A program made the position numbers and the translations under genes. From positions 496,001 through 560,000 of the forward strand of contig NZ_CP174607.1 of assembly GCF_045999315.1 (NCBI RefSeq): a stretch of 64,000 nucleotides of DNA, in the 5' to 3' direction. Numbering within the stretch: the first letter of the stretch is position 1; each line of letters opens with the position of its first letter. This stretch comes from Peredibacter sp045999315. GTDB lineage: Bacteria > Bdellovibrionota > Bacteriovoracia > Bacteriovoracales > Bacteriovoracaceae. The notes under the pieces were generated by a model. It was not told the origin of the DNA. It saw only the letters and a program-made list of their open reading frames with translations, and did no database searches. Shown here in pieces: positions 32,511 through 40,049 of the stretch.

Positions 32511-33242
32511 ATGACTCGTAAGCTCATGGTTGGTAATTGGAAGATGAACAAGAATGGAAAGGAAGCTCTTCAGTTCACTGAAGAATTCAATTCCAAGTTC
32601 ACAAACAAACGCGAAGCTTGGATCGCATCTCAGGCCCTATTTGTTAAACTCATTATCAATTCTGGAATCAAAGCTGGTATCCAGAACTGTTCTGAGCATG
32701 TGAGCGGTGCCTATACAGGTGAAGTTTCTCCAAGAAGCTTCAAAGAAATGGGCGGCCACTTCGTTATTCTTGGCCACTCTGAGCGTCGCCAATACTTTGG
32801 TGAAACTTCAAAAAATCTAAGTCCAAAAATCCGTACCGCCCTTGCTGAAGGTCTAGATGTCATCTACTGCGTAGGTGAGACTCTTGCTGAACGTGAGGCC
32901 GGTCAGACTCTTTCTTTGATCGAAGATCAGCTTCACCAGGGGCTTAACGATCAAAGCCTAGCTAACGCTACTAACCTGATCGTGGCCTATGAACCTGTTT
33001 GGGCCATCGGAACCGGTAAAACCGCCTCTCCGGCCCAGGCACAAGAAGTCCACGCCCATATTCGAAACGTTCTAAAGACCAAATTCCCGGCCTTTGGGGA
33101 CAAAACTCGCATCCTTTACGGGGGAAGCGTAAACCCTGCTAACGTGGAAGAATTATTGGCCCAAAAGGACATCGACGGGGGTCTAGTTGGGGGCGCGAGC
33201 CTTAAGCCGGCCGACTTTTTAGCGCTTTGCGGGGACCGGTAA
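32511..33242 (+). CDS. tpiA: Triosephosphate isomerase
   Basis: 243 aa TIM barrel. GNWKMNKNGKEA (catalytic Lys), VILGHSERRQYFGE (catalytic His), VAYEPVWAIGTGKTASPAQAQEVH (catalytic Glu and the mobile loop WAIGTGK) and ILYGGSVNPANVEELLAQKDIDGGLVGGASL (phosphate-binding GGS and GG) are all present. It interconverts dihydroxyacetone phosphate and glyceraldehyde 3-phosphate. Expression may depend on leader folding, as described at 32410-32510. The last 60 codons are richer in G+C and rarer codons than the gapA and pgk part. secG follows 67 nt downstream. Confidence 0.97.
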   Translation: MTRKLMVGNWKMNKNGKEALQFTEEFNSKFTNKREAWIASQALFVKLIINSGIKAGIQNCSEHVSGAYTGEVSPRSFKEMGGHFVILGHSERRQYFGETSKNLSPKIRTALAEGLDVIYCVGETLAEREAGQTLSLIEDQLHQGLNDQSLANATNLIVAYEPVWAIGTGKTASPAQAQEVHAHIRNVLKTKFPAFGDKTRILYGGSVNPANVEELLAQKDIDGGLVGGASLKPADFLALCGDR

Positions 33243-33309
33243 ACTTATTTGATTTGCAAGTGCCCGGAAGTTTGTTAAAACTAAGGGTCTAATTTGGAGA
33301 TTAGCTACT

Positions 33310-33729
33310 ATGATTACTTTTCTAATCGTTCTACACGTTATTATTTGTGTTCTTCTTGTTGTTACAGTTCTTCTTCAGTTCGGTAAAGGAGCTGAATTGG
33401 GCGCAGTTATGGGTGGCGGTGCCTCTCAAGCTGTTTTCTCTAGCTCAGCGAAGGGTAACTTCATGACGAAGCTTACAACGATTCTAGCAATCGGCTTCAT
33501 GGTGAACTCAATCGTTCTTACGACTATGAAATCAAGAGACTCTAAGCGCTCTCTATTCGATAACGAAGCTCCTGTAGCAGCTCCGCTTAACTCTGACGTT
33601 CAGGCACTAGACACTAAAGGTGTTGAAACGGTTCCTGCGACAGACGCTAACGGAACTCCAGCTTCTACACCAGCTCCAGCTGAACAAGCGGCCCCTGCAG
33701 CTCCTGCAACTGCGCCAGCTAATCCGTAA
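33310..33729 (+). CDS. secG: Preprotein translocase subunit SecG
   Basis: 139 aa. Two transmembrane helices, residues 2-22 and 55-75, are joined by the SecG loop VLLQFGKGAELGAVMGGGASQAVFSSSAKGNFMTKLTTILAIGFM. This is the classic SecG pattern, including the GGGAS and FMTK motifs. It supports SecYE-SecA protein export at the inner membrane. The C-terminal 60 residues are Pro/Ala/Thr-rich and probably disordered. tpiA-secG adjacency is common across bacteria, which supports the call. A bidirectional terminator at 33751-33776 follows. Confidence 0.93.
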   Translation: MITFLIVLHVIICVLLVVTVLLQFGKGAELGAVMGGGASQAVFSSSAKGNFMTKLTTILAIGFMVNSIVLTTMKSRDSKRSLFDNEAPVAAPLNSDVQALDTKGVETVPATDANGTPASTPAPAEQAAPAAPATAPANP

Positions 33730-33750
33730 TTTTTAGATTTATACACAAAG

Positions 33751-33776
33751 AAAAGGCCGCGAAAGCGGCCTTTTTT
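33751..33776. terminator. Bidirectional terminator between secG and the HD-GYP gene
   Basis: AAGGCCGC pairs with GCGGCCTT over a GAAA tetraloop, followed by TTTTTT on the plus strand. The left A-rich flank serves the minus strand. The HD-GYP stop lies at its right end. Confidence 0.88.
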
Positions 33777-34920
33777 ATTTTTTGGCTTCTTTCTTCTTCC
33801 CAGTCTCCACGACCTTAATCTTCCCGAAATCCATTTCCTTCTCGAACTTCTTAATCTCTTCGATAGGTAATTTCGCATACGGAATCGTCGGGTCAAAGTG
33901 GTCGGCAAGTTTTAAATCTTTGGTGGTTTCCGCTCTCACGTAACGAACGTGTTGATCGAAAATATCAAAGATGGTTGGATCAAGTTTAATCCCGCGAAAC
34001 TTTCTCATGGTGTTCATGGCGTCTGGAATCGAGAGCACTTCACTATAAGAACGCTTGGTCGTAATCGCATCGAAGAAATCGGCGATAGTACAAACGCGGG
34101 CCAGAAGATGAATCTCTTCCTTTCCTTTTAATTTTTTAGGATAACCGGTTCCATCGAAGTTCTCGTGGTGTTCATGAACCACGCGAGCAACGATCTTTAA
34201 ATCAATATCGCTACTCACTTCGCAGTGACCATTCAAGAGCAGATCCAGACCGAAGTCAGGGTGCTGTTTAATCATCTGATACTCTTCATCCGTTAACCCG
34301 CCTGGGTTATTTAGAATATGAGTCGGGATTTTAATTTTTCCCAAGTCATGGAGTAATCCACCAAGACCCGCATGCATGAGTTCCTTACGAGACGCTTTTG
34401 GATTGATCGTCTTGTAAATTGAAATGCAGTACATGGAAACGTTGATGGAGTGATCGTAAGTATAAAAATCGTGGAAACTTAAATTCGCGATGAGATTTCT
34501 GAGTGAATCAATGTTGTGGTGGTCGAGGACATCCACCATTCCTTCTACAACTTCCCGGCAACCCTCGATGTTCTTTGCCAGGAGCTCAGTCGAGAACTCT
34601 TTGTCCTTATCGAAAATGTTATGCAGGTATTGAAGAGCTGCCTCTTTAATAACAGACGTTTTTTGAACGTCATCTGCTTCTGATTTCATCAAGCTTCGAA
34701 GATAAATTCTTCGCTGCTCTTCAGGAATGTAGAGTTGAAAGTATTTGCGGTGAAATTCTTCGAGGTCTTCTTTTTGAAGAACGCCACCTTGCGGGAAAAT
34801 TCGTACAAACTTTTCCTTCCCTTTAATGACCGATGAGTTAACAAAAAGATCAAAACTTAGGGTCTGGCCGACTTGTATCAGGTCGTACCTTACGGAAAAG
34901 AAACTGGGCTTCGTGTCCAT
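33775..34920 (-). CDS. HD-GYP cyclic-di-GMP phosphodiesterase
   Basis: 381 aa. After a 120-residue N-terminal region of mixed character, the HD-GYP domain shows HDFYTYDHSINVSMYC, GGLLHDLGKIKIPTHILNNPGGLTDEEY, VVHEHHENFDGTGYPKKLKGKEEIHLLARVCTIADFFDAITTKRSY. The HDxGK and HHExxDGxGYP motifs are complete, so degradation of c-di-GMP is expected. The N-terminal part is a PilZ-like or sensor region, not named. The C-terminal tail is Lys/Glu rich (KVVETGKKKEAKK). c-di-GMP controls predation and motility in this group; the partner system is not visible here. Confidence 0.88.
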   Translation of the reverse strand: MDTKPSFFSVRYDLIQVGQTLSFDLFVNSSVIKGKEKFVRIFPQGGVLQKEDLEEFHRKYFQLYIPEEQRRIYLRSLMKSEADDVQKTSVIKEAALQYLHNIFDKDKEFSTELLAKNIEGCREVVEGMVDVLDHHNIDSLRNLIANLSFHDFYTYDHSINVSMYCISIYKTINPKASRKELMHAGLGGLLHDLGKIKIPTHILNNPGGLTDEEYQMIKQHPDFGLDLLLNGHCEVSSDIDLKIVARVVHEHHENFDGTGYPKKLKGKEEIHLLARVCTIADFFDAITTKRSYSEVLSIPDAMNTMRKFRGIKLDPTIFDIFDQHVRYVRAETTKDLKLADHFDPTIPYAKLPIEEIKKFEKEMDFGKIKVVETGKKKEAKK

Positions 34921-34973
34921 TCCGCCATTGTACCACTTTCAGGAACCAGTGGCGGGACTATTTCTTTAGGTCA

Positions 34974-34999
34974 ATAAAAAAGCCCACTTGCGTGGGCCT
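34974..34999 (-). terminator. Intrinsic terminator of ssb
   Basis: On the minus strand GCCCAC pairs with GTGGGC around a 4-nt loop (34982-34997), with a U-rich tract (complement of AATAAAAAAG) following. It lies 26 nt after the ssb stop. Confidence 0.75.
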
Positions 35000-35024
35000 C
35001 TATTAATAAAATATTAACTTCGTA

Positions 35025-35471
35025 CTAGAACGGAATATCGTCAGCTGCGAATGAAGCGTCAGATGCGATTTGATATTCTTGTGCAGGAGCAGGAGCTTGA
35101 GCATAAGAAGAATCAACACCAGTATTTTGGTTAGCACCAGCAGATGCACCACCAATGAATTGAACAGTCGAAGCTAGGATTTCAGTTGTGTAACGTTTGT
35201 TACCATCTTTATCGTCCCAAGAACGAGTTTGAAGACGACCTTCTAAGAAAGCCTGACGGCCTTTTGCCAGATATTGATTACAAAGCTCAGCAAGTTTTCC
35301 CCAAACAACAACTCTGTGCCATTCAGTTTTTTCTTGTTTCTGGCCTGATTTATCAGTCCAAGCTTCAGTAGTAGCTAGAGAGAAGTTACAAACAGCGGCG
35401 CCGCCTGGAGTGTACTTAAGCTCAGGATCCTGACCAAGACGACCTAATAAAATAACTTTGTTTACGCTCAT
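35025..35471 (-). CDS. ssb: Single-stranded DNA-binding protein
   Basis: 148 aa from ATG 35471 behind AAGGAGTTTT; the 35489 start adds six residues. The OB fold shows SVNKVILLGRLGQDPELKYTPGGAAVCNFSLATTEAW, TEWHRVVVWGKLAELCNQYLAKGRQAFLEGRLQTRSW and RYTTEILASTVQF, as in E. coli SSB. A disordered linker (Ala, Gln, Pro rich) ends with the partner-binding tail DDIPF, which recruits DNA-metabolism proteins. Binds ssDNA as a tetramer. It is transcribed alone, with its own terminator. Confidence 0.95.
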   Translation of the reverse strand: MSVNKVILLGRLGQDPELKYTPGGAAVCNFSLATTEAWTDKSGQKQEKTEWHRVVVWGKLAELCNQYLAKGRQAFLEGRLQTRSWDDKDGNKRYTTEILASTVQFIGGASAGANQNTGVDSSYAQAPAPAQEYQIASDASFAADDIPF

Positions 35472-35666
35472 AAAACTCCTTAGTCGCATAGGTTGCGAAT
35501 AATTTGGTAAAAAGATTTTCCTATATCTCTTTCTTACCTCAGGTTGATGTTATGGGAAAAGAGAATTTCCTGTCCTTTCCTGACTCTTTTAATTGAAAAA
35601 AAGAGGCCAACTCTGATGGAGTTTAAGTGATGGAAATTGGAGCTAAGATGATGCGAGTCTGAAAAA

Positions 35667-36044
35667 TTAATTCAGGTGAGTATAAGTAGAATCTTCCTGA
35701 CGAACCCTTCTTAAGACAGGACTCTCTGGATTTTGTTTAAGAAACTCCTCTACTTTTTGGCGAGCGAGTTTCACATCCTTCTTGTACCACTTTGGATCGA
35801 AGCCACAGTATGGGCACTTAAGATCCTTACGATAAAGTGACTTGTGAATGCTCTCGAAAAGACCCCAGATAATGGGAAGAGTACAGGCCCCTTTCCAAGT
35901 GAACCATGGATAAGTCGCGGCCGTTACACAAAGAGTGAGAACAAGAATCTGAAGATAATTTTGACCTGAAAGATAACGAGAATAGCGTAACTTTCTCGGT
36001 GATCTACAAAGGGCACAGAAACAATCTTTTGAGTTCTTTTTCAT
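35667..36044 (-). CDS. Zinc-ribbon-like membrane protein of unknown function
   Basis: 125 aa. DCFCALCRSPR near residue 7 and LKCPYCGFDPKWY near 75 provide two CxxC pairs that could hold a zinc ribbon. Between them are two hydrophobic segments (residues 31-47 and 52-65) of membrane-helix character. The C-terminus is a charged helix. No Shine-Dalgarno stronger than GGAGTAGT was found, and no family was recognised. A membrane-anchored zinc-ribbon protein is suggested. Confidence 0.6.
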   Translation of the reverse strand: MKKNSKDCFCALCRSPRKLRYSRYLSGQNYLQILVLTLCVTAATYPWFTWKGACTLPIIWGLFESIHKSLYRKDLKCPYCGFDPKWYKKDVKLARQKVEEFLKQNPESPVLRRVRQEDSTYTHLN

Positions 36045-36129
36045 TCACTACTCCTGGATCTATTAGACCATATTTCCCCTCAACCTTAAGACCCTGCACA
36101 TTTTGCCTTTCCTTCGATTTCGGGCGAGC

Positions 36130-36155
36130 CTCTAGGCATCCCGCGATGCCTAGGG
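36130..36155 (+). terminator. 9-bp hairpin in the 36045-36324 intergenic region
   Basis: CTAGGCATC and GATGCCTAG with a CCGC loop form a perfect stem (36132-36153), extended by G-C and G-U pairs. TTGTGAAATTTT follows, which is only partly U-rich. It may terminate a transcript or form part of a leader; no other strong signal was seen in the region. Confidence 0.4.
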
Positions 36156-36180
36156 TTGTGAAATTTTAGGAAGGACAAAA

Positions 36181-36288
36181 ATGTGGTGGGTTGCTAGGAG
36201 AGGTCTACCGAATTCAACAAACGTGCCACTTCCAAAGATCGGTACCCTTTGGATGGCTTTACACCTCGCAAATGCCATACCAAAATAG
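36181..36288 (+). CDS. Possible 35-codon small ORF with good ribosome site
   Basis: ATG 36181 follows AGGAAGGACAAAA, and the frame reads MWWVARRGLPNSTNVPLPKI and 15 further residues to TAG at 36286-36288, where few alternative genes compete. It lies between the 36130 hairpin and the TadG-like gene. Its size, the two Trp near the start and the location suggest either a leader peptide or a chance ORF. Confidence 0.25.
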   Translation: MWWVARRGLPNSTNVPLPKIGTLWMALHLANAIPK

Positions 36289-36324
36289 AATGACGTAATA
36301 TTACGAACTTTAATCATTTCCAAA

Positions 36325-39012
36325 ATGGCGCCAGTGACAAAACGGACCCACGAGCAGGGACAAATTAGTATCTTCTTTTCAGCTTCGCTGATCGTGCTGA
36401 TTTCTATTATTGCGTTCGTGATTAATATTGGTCTGTTTGTGAAAGCGAAGATCAATCTTCAAAACGCCACCGATGCGGCAGCTTTTTCCGGGGCCGCAGT
36501 TCAGGCAAGACAACTCACGAAGATCGCCTATCTCAACTGGGAAATGCGAAATATCTACAAAGAGTGGATGTATAAGTACTACGTGATTGGAAACTTAAAC
36601 GTTGAAGACGTTGAGAATCCAGGTGGTGCCGGTGTGATGAAGTTCAATCTTCGTCCGGATGAAAACGTATTAAGTGGTGTGGTCACAAAAGACCCCTACA
36701 ACATCCCTGCTGTTTGCATTCACATCGCTGGTTCAAAGACCAACATCTGTAAGCGCTATGCAATTCCAGGTCTTCCGGAATTTGGTTCTTCTAACCTTCC
36801 AGGTGCGGAAGAAGCATCTCGTGCCTTCATGGACACATTGATTGCGACCAAAGTGAATGACTGTGTAGACCGCACACGTCTTAACATGCTGGTGGCAACA
36901 ACTTGGACCTACAACGTTCTTGCCAGCAATATGGATGAATCACTTGCAGGAAGAGCGCCGGCCATTCTCGCCGACCGACAAGGGGCATGGCCTCGCGCCG
37001 TTGAACTTGGTCTTCGGATTCGAAATCTTGAATTTGCCATGAACCGTCCGGCCGTCATTGATGGTGTTTGCCAAGGTGGTGGTGGTTCAACATCAAGTAC
37101 GAACTGTCAGAAAGGTATTGGTGAAATTGTTCAGGAAAGAAAGTTAGGTAACGAAAGAATTCTCAAGGCCTTCTATTCTGGTTATAGAAATCTTGGTAAC
37201 TCAACTAACCGTGAGATGAAAGACACTTTCACTCTTTCAGAAATTCGTCCAAAGCCAGTAGCATTCACTCGTCCATCAGACGCTAGTTATCTGCTCGTTC
37301 CAGCTGATAAGGCGAGCACCTATGAAAAGCAATGGGTGGATTTAAAACTCATGATGGTCAACTACGCCATCTTCTATGCGGCCATGATTCCAAGAGCGGA
37401 CTCGGCCACTTCAGGTGCTTGTGATGTCACAAAAGTTGCGATCCCTGTTCCTGGTTATCCACTTGGTTTTTACAAAAATCCCGATGTGCTGACTTACTAT
37501 GCTGTTCGTGGTGAAGCTGAGTTCGTGGGACTCTTCAATCCATTCACTCCGGAAAGAATTAAACTGACTGCCTACTCTGCCGCAAAACCAATGGGTGGAA
37601 GAATCGGGCCAATGCTCTTTACTCAAAAGCAAGGTCAGGATTATTTTCTAGGTCGTAACGATACTCAAAAACGTCGTTCAGTTCCTTACATTACTTCTTA
37701 TGATTTTACCGGTACTCCGGTTAGAAGTGGTGGAACTCTTCAACCAAACCAATTTGAACCGGGTGTTCCTCTTCCGATCAATACCACGACAAATCCAGGA
37801 CCATTCTGGCTTGAAGATGAAAACAGTCCTCTTGGTGGATTATTGGCCGATGCCTCTGGTGTAAAATTTGGTGTTCCTAATCTCGTTTACGATTATCAAT
37901 CTCCCTACTCAACTGAAGGCTACACTCTCGCCGGTGAAAAGATTTACAAAATCAGATCGGCCAGTCCTGCAACTGAGCAACCAGTAGGTCTTTACAGTAA
38001 ATTCCAGTTTAACGCATTTAAAGGTCCTGGTCTTTCAGCAACGGTCTCTCCTGGGGATCTTGATGCAGAAATAGCACGGGTTCGTGCTCCGACTCTTTAT
38101 GAGGCCGCCAACTATCTCATTCCATCACCCAACAGCTTCAATATTGCCAATCAAATGGACTCATTTGGATTTATTGGAACTGCAGGTACGCCACTTCAAA
38201 ACGGTGTGAATCGCCATGAAGCATATGTGTACGCCCCTCTTTATAAAGCGGGAACAGATCAGGAAGATATTCTCTTTGATAACCCTTCAACTGTGACATC
38301 GACTATTTTTGAATTTATGCGTGCCCAGGAAACGGGAATGCGTAAGTATAAAATGTCTCTCAACAAGGCCGCTCAGATCATTGATTCGCAAAAAAATAAG
38401 GTAGCAGGTGGCGCTAAGAACTCTGCTCCTGGTTATGAGCGAGCTGCCCGTGGGGTTTCAGACATCAATATGGGTGACCCAAATCTAGATCAAAACCCGG
38501 GAAGCTGTAACAGCATTGCAGGCCAGTTCCTTTACTTCTACTACGGTGGCGGAGTTGGTCCAGATCCGGTTCAAAATGAAGCCGGCTGCCCTAAACCGCT
38601 GGGCACCATGATTAGTGAGTATTTTGCTGCTTCAGCAAATGATCCAACGTTTAATCCAACTCATTACCACTTCAGTTTCTCGTGGCCCGCCAATGCAACT
38701 GGGGCCGCTGGAGAAAGGTTTTTCACAGCTTATATGCCAGGGCCATTTACTGGCGTAGGCGATAATGGGACGTTCTCTAACCCAATTCCAGGCTCTAATA
38801 TTCAAGAGAATATGCGCCGCAACTTTTACTCAACTAAGTTTGTTACCCTTGACTCACTGCTTAGTTCGGGTGGGTATGGCCCTAGTTCGAACTTTAGTAT
38901 CATTTCAGAAGGCACTCCAAGTGGTGCGGATACAGACGTTAGACCTACACAATTTGCAAACCCTCTCGATCCAGACGTCATTGGTTCTGATTTAAACTCT
39001 ATCAAGTATTAA
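36325..39012 (+). CDS. TadG-like Flp-pilus assembly/envelope protein, large
   Basis: 895 aa. The N-terminus (KRTHEQGQISIFFSASLIVLISIIAFVINIGLFVKAKINLQNATDAAAFSGAA) is the Tad/TadE-TadG pattern: a short positive head, a single transmembrane helix, then LQNATDAAAxAGA. This class anchors pilus-assembly or surface proteins in the inner membrane with a large periplasmic part. The remainder (about 830 residues) has few Cys (VCIHIAGSKTNICKR, NDCVDR, DGVCQGG) and no motif I recognise. It lacks other tad genes nearby (no cpaF, tadB, flp), so it is an orphan. The Shine-Dalgarno is weak, so start confidence is moderate. Confidence 0.7.
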   Translation: MAPVTKRTHEQGQISIFFSASLIVLISIIAFVINIGLFVKAKINLQNATDAAAFSGAAVQARQLTKIAYLNWEMRNIYKEWMYKYYVIGNLNVEDVENPGGAGVMKFNLRPDENVLSGVVTKDPYNIPAVCIHIAGSKTNICKRYAIPGLPEFGSSNLPGAEEASRAFMDTLIATKVNDCVDRTRLNMLVATTWTYNVLASNMDESLAGRAPAILADRQGAWPRAVELGLRIRNLEFAMNRPAVIDGVCQGGGGSTSSTNCQKGIGEIVQERKLGNERILKAFYSGYRNLGNSTNREMKDTFTLSEIRPKPVAFTRPSDASYLLVPADKASTYEKQWVDLKLMMVNYAIFYAAMIPRADSATSGACDVTKVAIPVPGYPLGFYKNPDVLTYYAVRGEAEFVGLFNPFTPERIKLTAYSAAKPMGGRIGPMLFTQKQGQDYFLGRNDTQKRRSVPYITSYDFTGTPVRSGGTLQPNQFEPGVPLPINTTTNPGPFWLEDENSPLGGLLADASGVKFGVPNLVYDYQSPYSTEGYTLAGEKIYKIRSASPATEQPVGLYSKFQFNAFKGPGLSATVSPGDLDAEIARVRAPTLYEAANYLIPSPNSFNIANQMDSFGFIGTAGTPLQNGVNRHEAYVYAPLYKAGTDQEDILFDNPSTVTSTIFEFMRAQETGMRKYKMSLNKAAQIIDSQKNKVAGGAKNSAPGYERAARGVSDINMGDPNLDQNPGSCNSIAGQFLYFYYGGGVGPDPVQNEAGCPKPLGTMISEYFAASANDPTFNPTHYHFSFSWPANATGAAGERFFTAYMPGPFTGVGDNGTFSNPIPGSNIQENMRRNFYSTKFVTLDSLLSSGGYGPSSNFSIISEGTPSGADTDVRPTQFANPLDPDVIGSDLNSIKY

Positions 39013-39096
39013 CATTTCTACTCTTGATTAGACCCCTGGCCACCCTTTATAATAAGGTTGTCTAAAACCACCTTTCACTTCATCAAAGGATCTTTT

Positions 39097-39720
39097 GTGG
39101 CTACGAAAAAGACCAAAAAAGTAACAAAAAAAGCGCCTGCTAAAGCCGCTAAAAAAGCACCTGCTAAGAAGGCCGCTCCTAAAAAGGCAACTAAGAAAGC
39201 TGCTCCTAAAAAAGCCGCTCCAAAAAAAGTAACGAAGAAGGCCGCTCCTAAGAAAGCTGCTCCAAAAAAAGCCGTTAAAAAAGTTGCAGCAAAACCGGCC
39301 GCTAAAAAGGCCGCTGCTCCTAAGAAAGCTCCAGCAAAAGCTGCTGCTCCGAAGGCCGCACCTAAGGCCGCTCCAAAAGCAGCTAAAGAGAAAAAGGCCA
39401 TCACTCCTGAAGTGGTTGCTCCAAAAGCTCCAGCTCATGCTCAATCTTTTAACGATGATTATACAGCTGATTCACTAAGCGATGATTTCGACGCTGAATT
39501 CGATTCAGACGAAGAAGAAGAAGGTGAAGCGAAGCCTGCCGACGAAGCTGCCGATGAAGATGAAGAAGGTAGCTACGGTTACGGTTGGGGATATGAAGAA
39601 GGTCTAGACTCTCCAGAAGAAGAGGAAGAGGAAGATGAAATGGACGAAGACGCTGAATACGTTAGAGGTCCAAAGAAAAAGTCTGACGACGAAGACGAAG
39701 AAGATGATGAAGACTACTAG
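39097..39720 (+). CDS. Histone H1-like Lys/Ala/Pro-repeat protein with an acidic tail
   Basis: 207 aa from GTG 39097, which has AAAGGATCTTTT upstream; a TTG start at 39058 has no ribosome site. Residues 1-110 are a run of AAPKKA/KKVTKK/APAK repeats rich in Lys, Ala and Pro, like the tails of eukaryotic H1, AlgP and chlamydial Hc1/Hc2. Residues 115-207 are almost purely acidic (SDEEEEGE, PADEAADEDEEG, EEEEEEDEMDEDAEY, DDEDEEDDEDY), with a YGYGWGYEEG stretch. The basic half would bind DNA or another polyanion. The acidic half may regulate that binding or contact a basic partner. A role in nucleoid compaction is inference. It is followed by a good terminator. Confidence 0.75.
   Translation: MATKKTKKVTKKAPAKAAKKAPAKKAAPKKATKKAAPKKAAPKKVTKKAAPKKAAPKKAVKKVAAKPAAKKAAAPKKAPAKAAAPKAAPKAAPKAAKEKKAITPEVVAPKAPAHAQSFNDDYTADSLSDDFDAEFDSDEEEEGEAKPADEAADEDEEGSYGYGWGYEEGLDSPEEEEEEDEMDEDAEYVRGPKKKSDDEDEEDDEDY
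39109..39390 (+). repeat. Internal repeats encoding the Lys/Ala/Pro tract
   Basis: A block of near-tandem units coding AAPKKA, KKATKK and KKAPAK, with GCTCCTAAGAAAGCT-type repeats between 39100 and 39390. It is likely to vary in copy number between strains, and gives long non-coding ORFs on the minus strand that should be ignored. Confidence 0.7.
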
Positions 39721-39729
39721 ATAGTAGAG

Positions 39730-39754
39730 AATGGCCCCAGTTGGGGCCATTTTT
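39730..39754 (+). terminator. Terminator of the H1-like gene
   Basis: ATGGCCCC pairs with GGGGCCAT around AGTT (39731-39750), ending in TTTT. The next gene starts at 39771. Confidence 0.85.
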
Positions 39755-39770
39755 GTTTGAGAGGTGTTTT

Positions 39771-40049
39771 ATGAAGAAATTAGAACTTTATTTTTTCCCA
39801 CAATGTCCTTACTGCCAGATTGTAGAATCGGCGTTGAGAGTGACTGGTCTGGAGAACAGTGTGACTTATTATGACATTCACGATGAGCCACACAGAAAAG
39901 AAGAGCTTATCAAGATGACCGGCCGTGGAACTGTTCCATGTCTCGTTATCGACGGTAAACCAATGCACGAATCCCGCGACATCGCAGACTGGTTACATAA
40001 ATACGCAAAAGAAATTGCTCACGGTGGAGATCAAGTAAGTGGAAATTAG
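39771..40049 (+). CDS. Glutaredoxin-like protein
   Basis: 92 aa from ATG 39771 behind GAGGTGTTTT. LYFFPQCPYCQIVESALRVTG holds the active CPYC motif; the conserved TVPCLVIDGKPMHESRDIADWLH supplies the cis-Pro (TVP) and the GSH-binding region. It should reduce disulfides or glutathionylated proteins in the cytoplasm with glutathione or another thiol; it may alternatively be the N-terminal domain relative of glutathione S-transferases. The gene overlaps the following HD gene by 11 nt, indicating coupling, and begins the operon that extends to the rhodanese gene. Confidence 0.85.
   Translation: MKKLELYFFPQCPYCQIVESALRVTGLENSVTYYDIHDEPHRKEELIKMTGRGTVPCLVIDGKPMHESRDIADWLHKYAKEIAHGGDQVSGN

Noticed and set aside
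39028..39444. Long minus-strand frames rich in Ser/Phe/Gly/Ala opposite the H1-like gene
   Set aside because: They are antisense shadows of the Lys/Ala/Pro repeat codons with no ribosome site; the plus strand has a good one.
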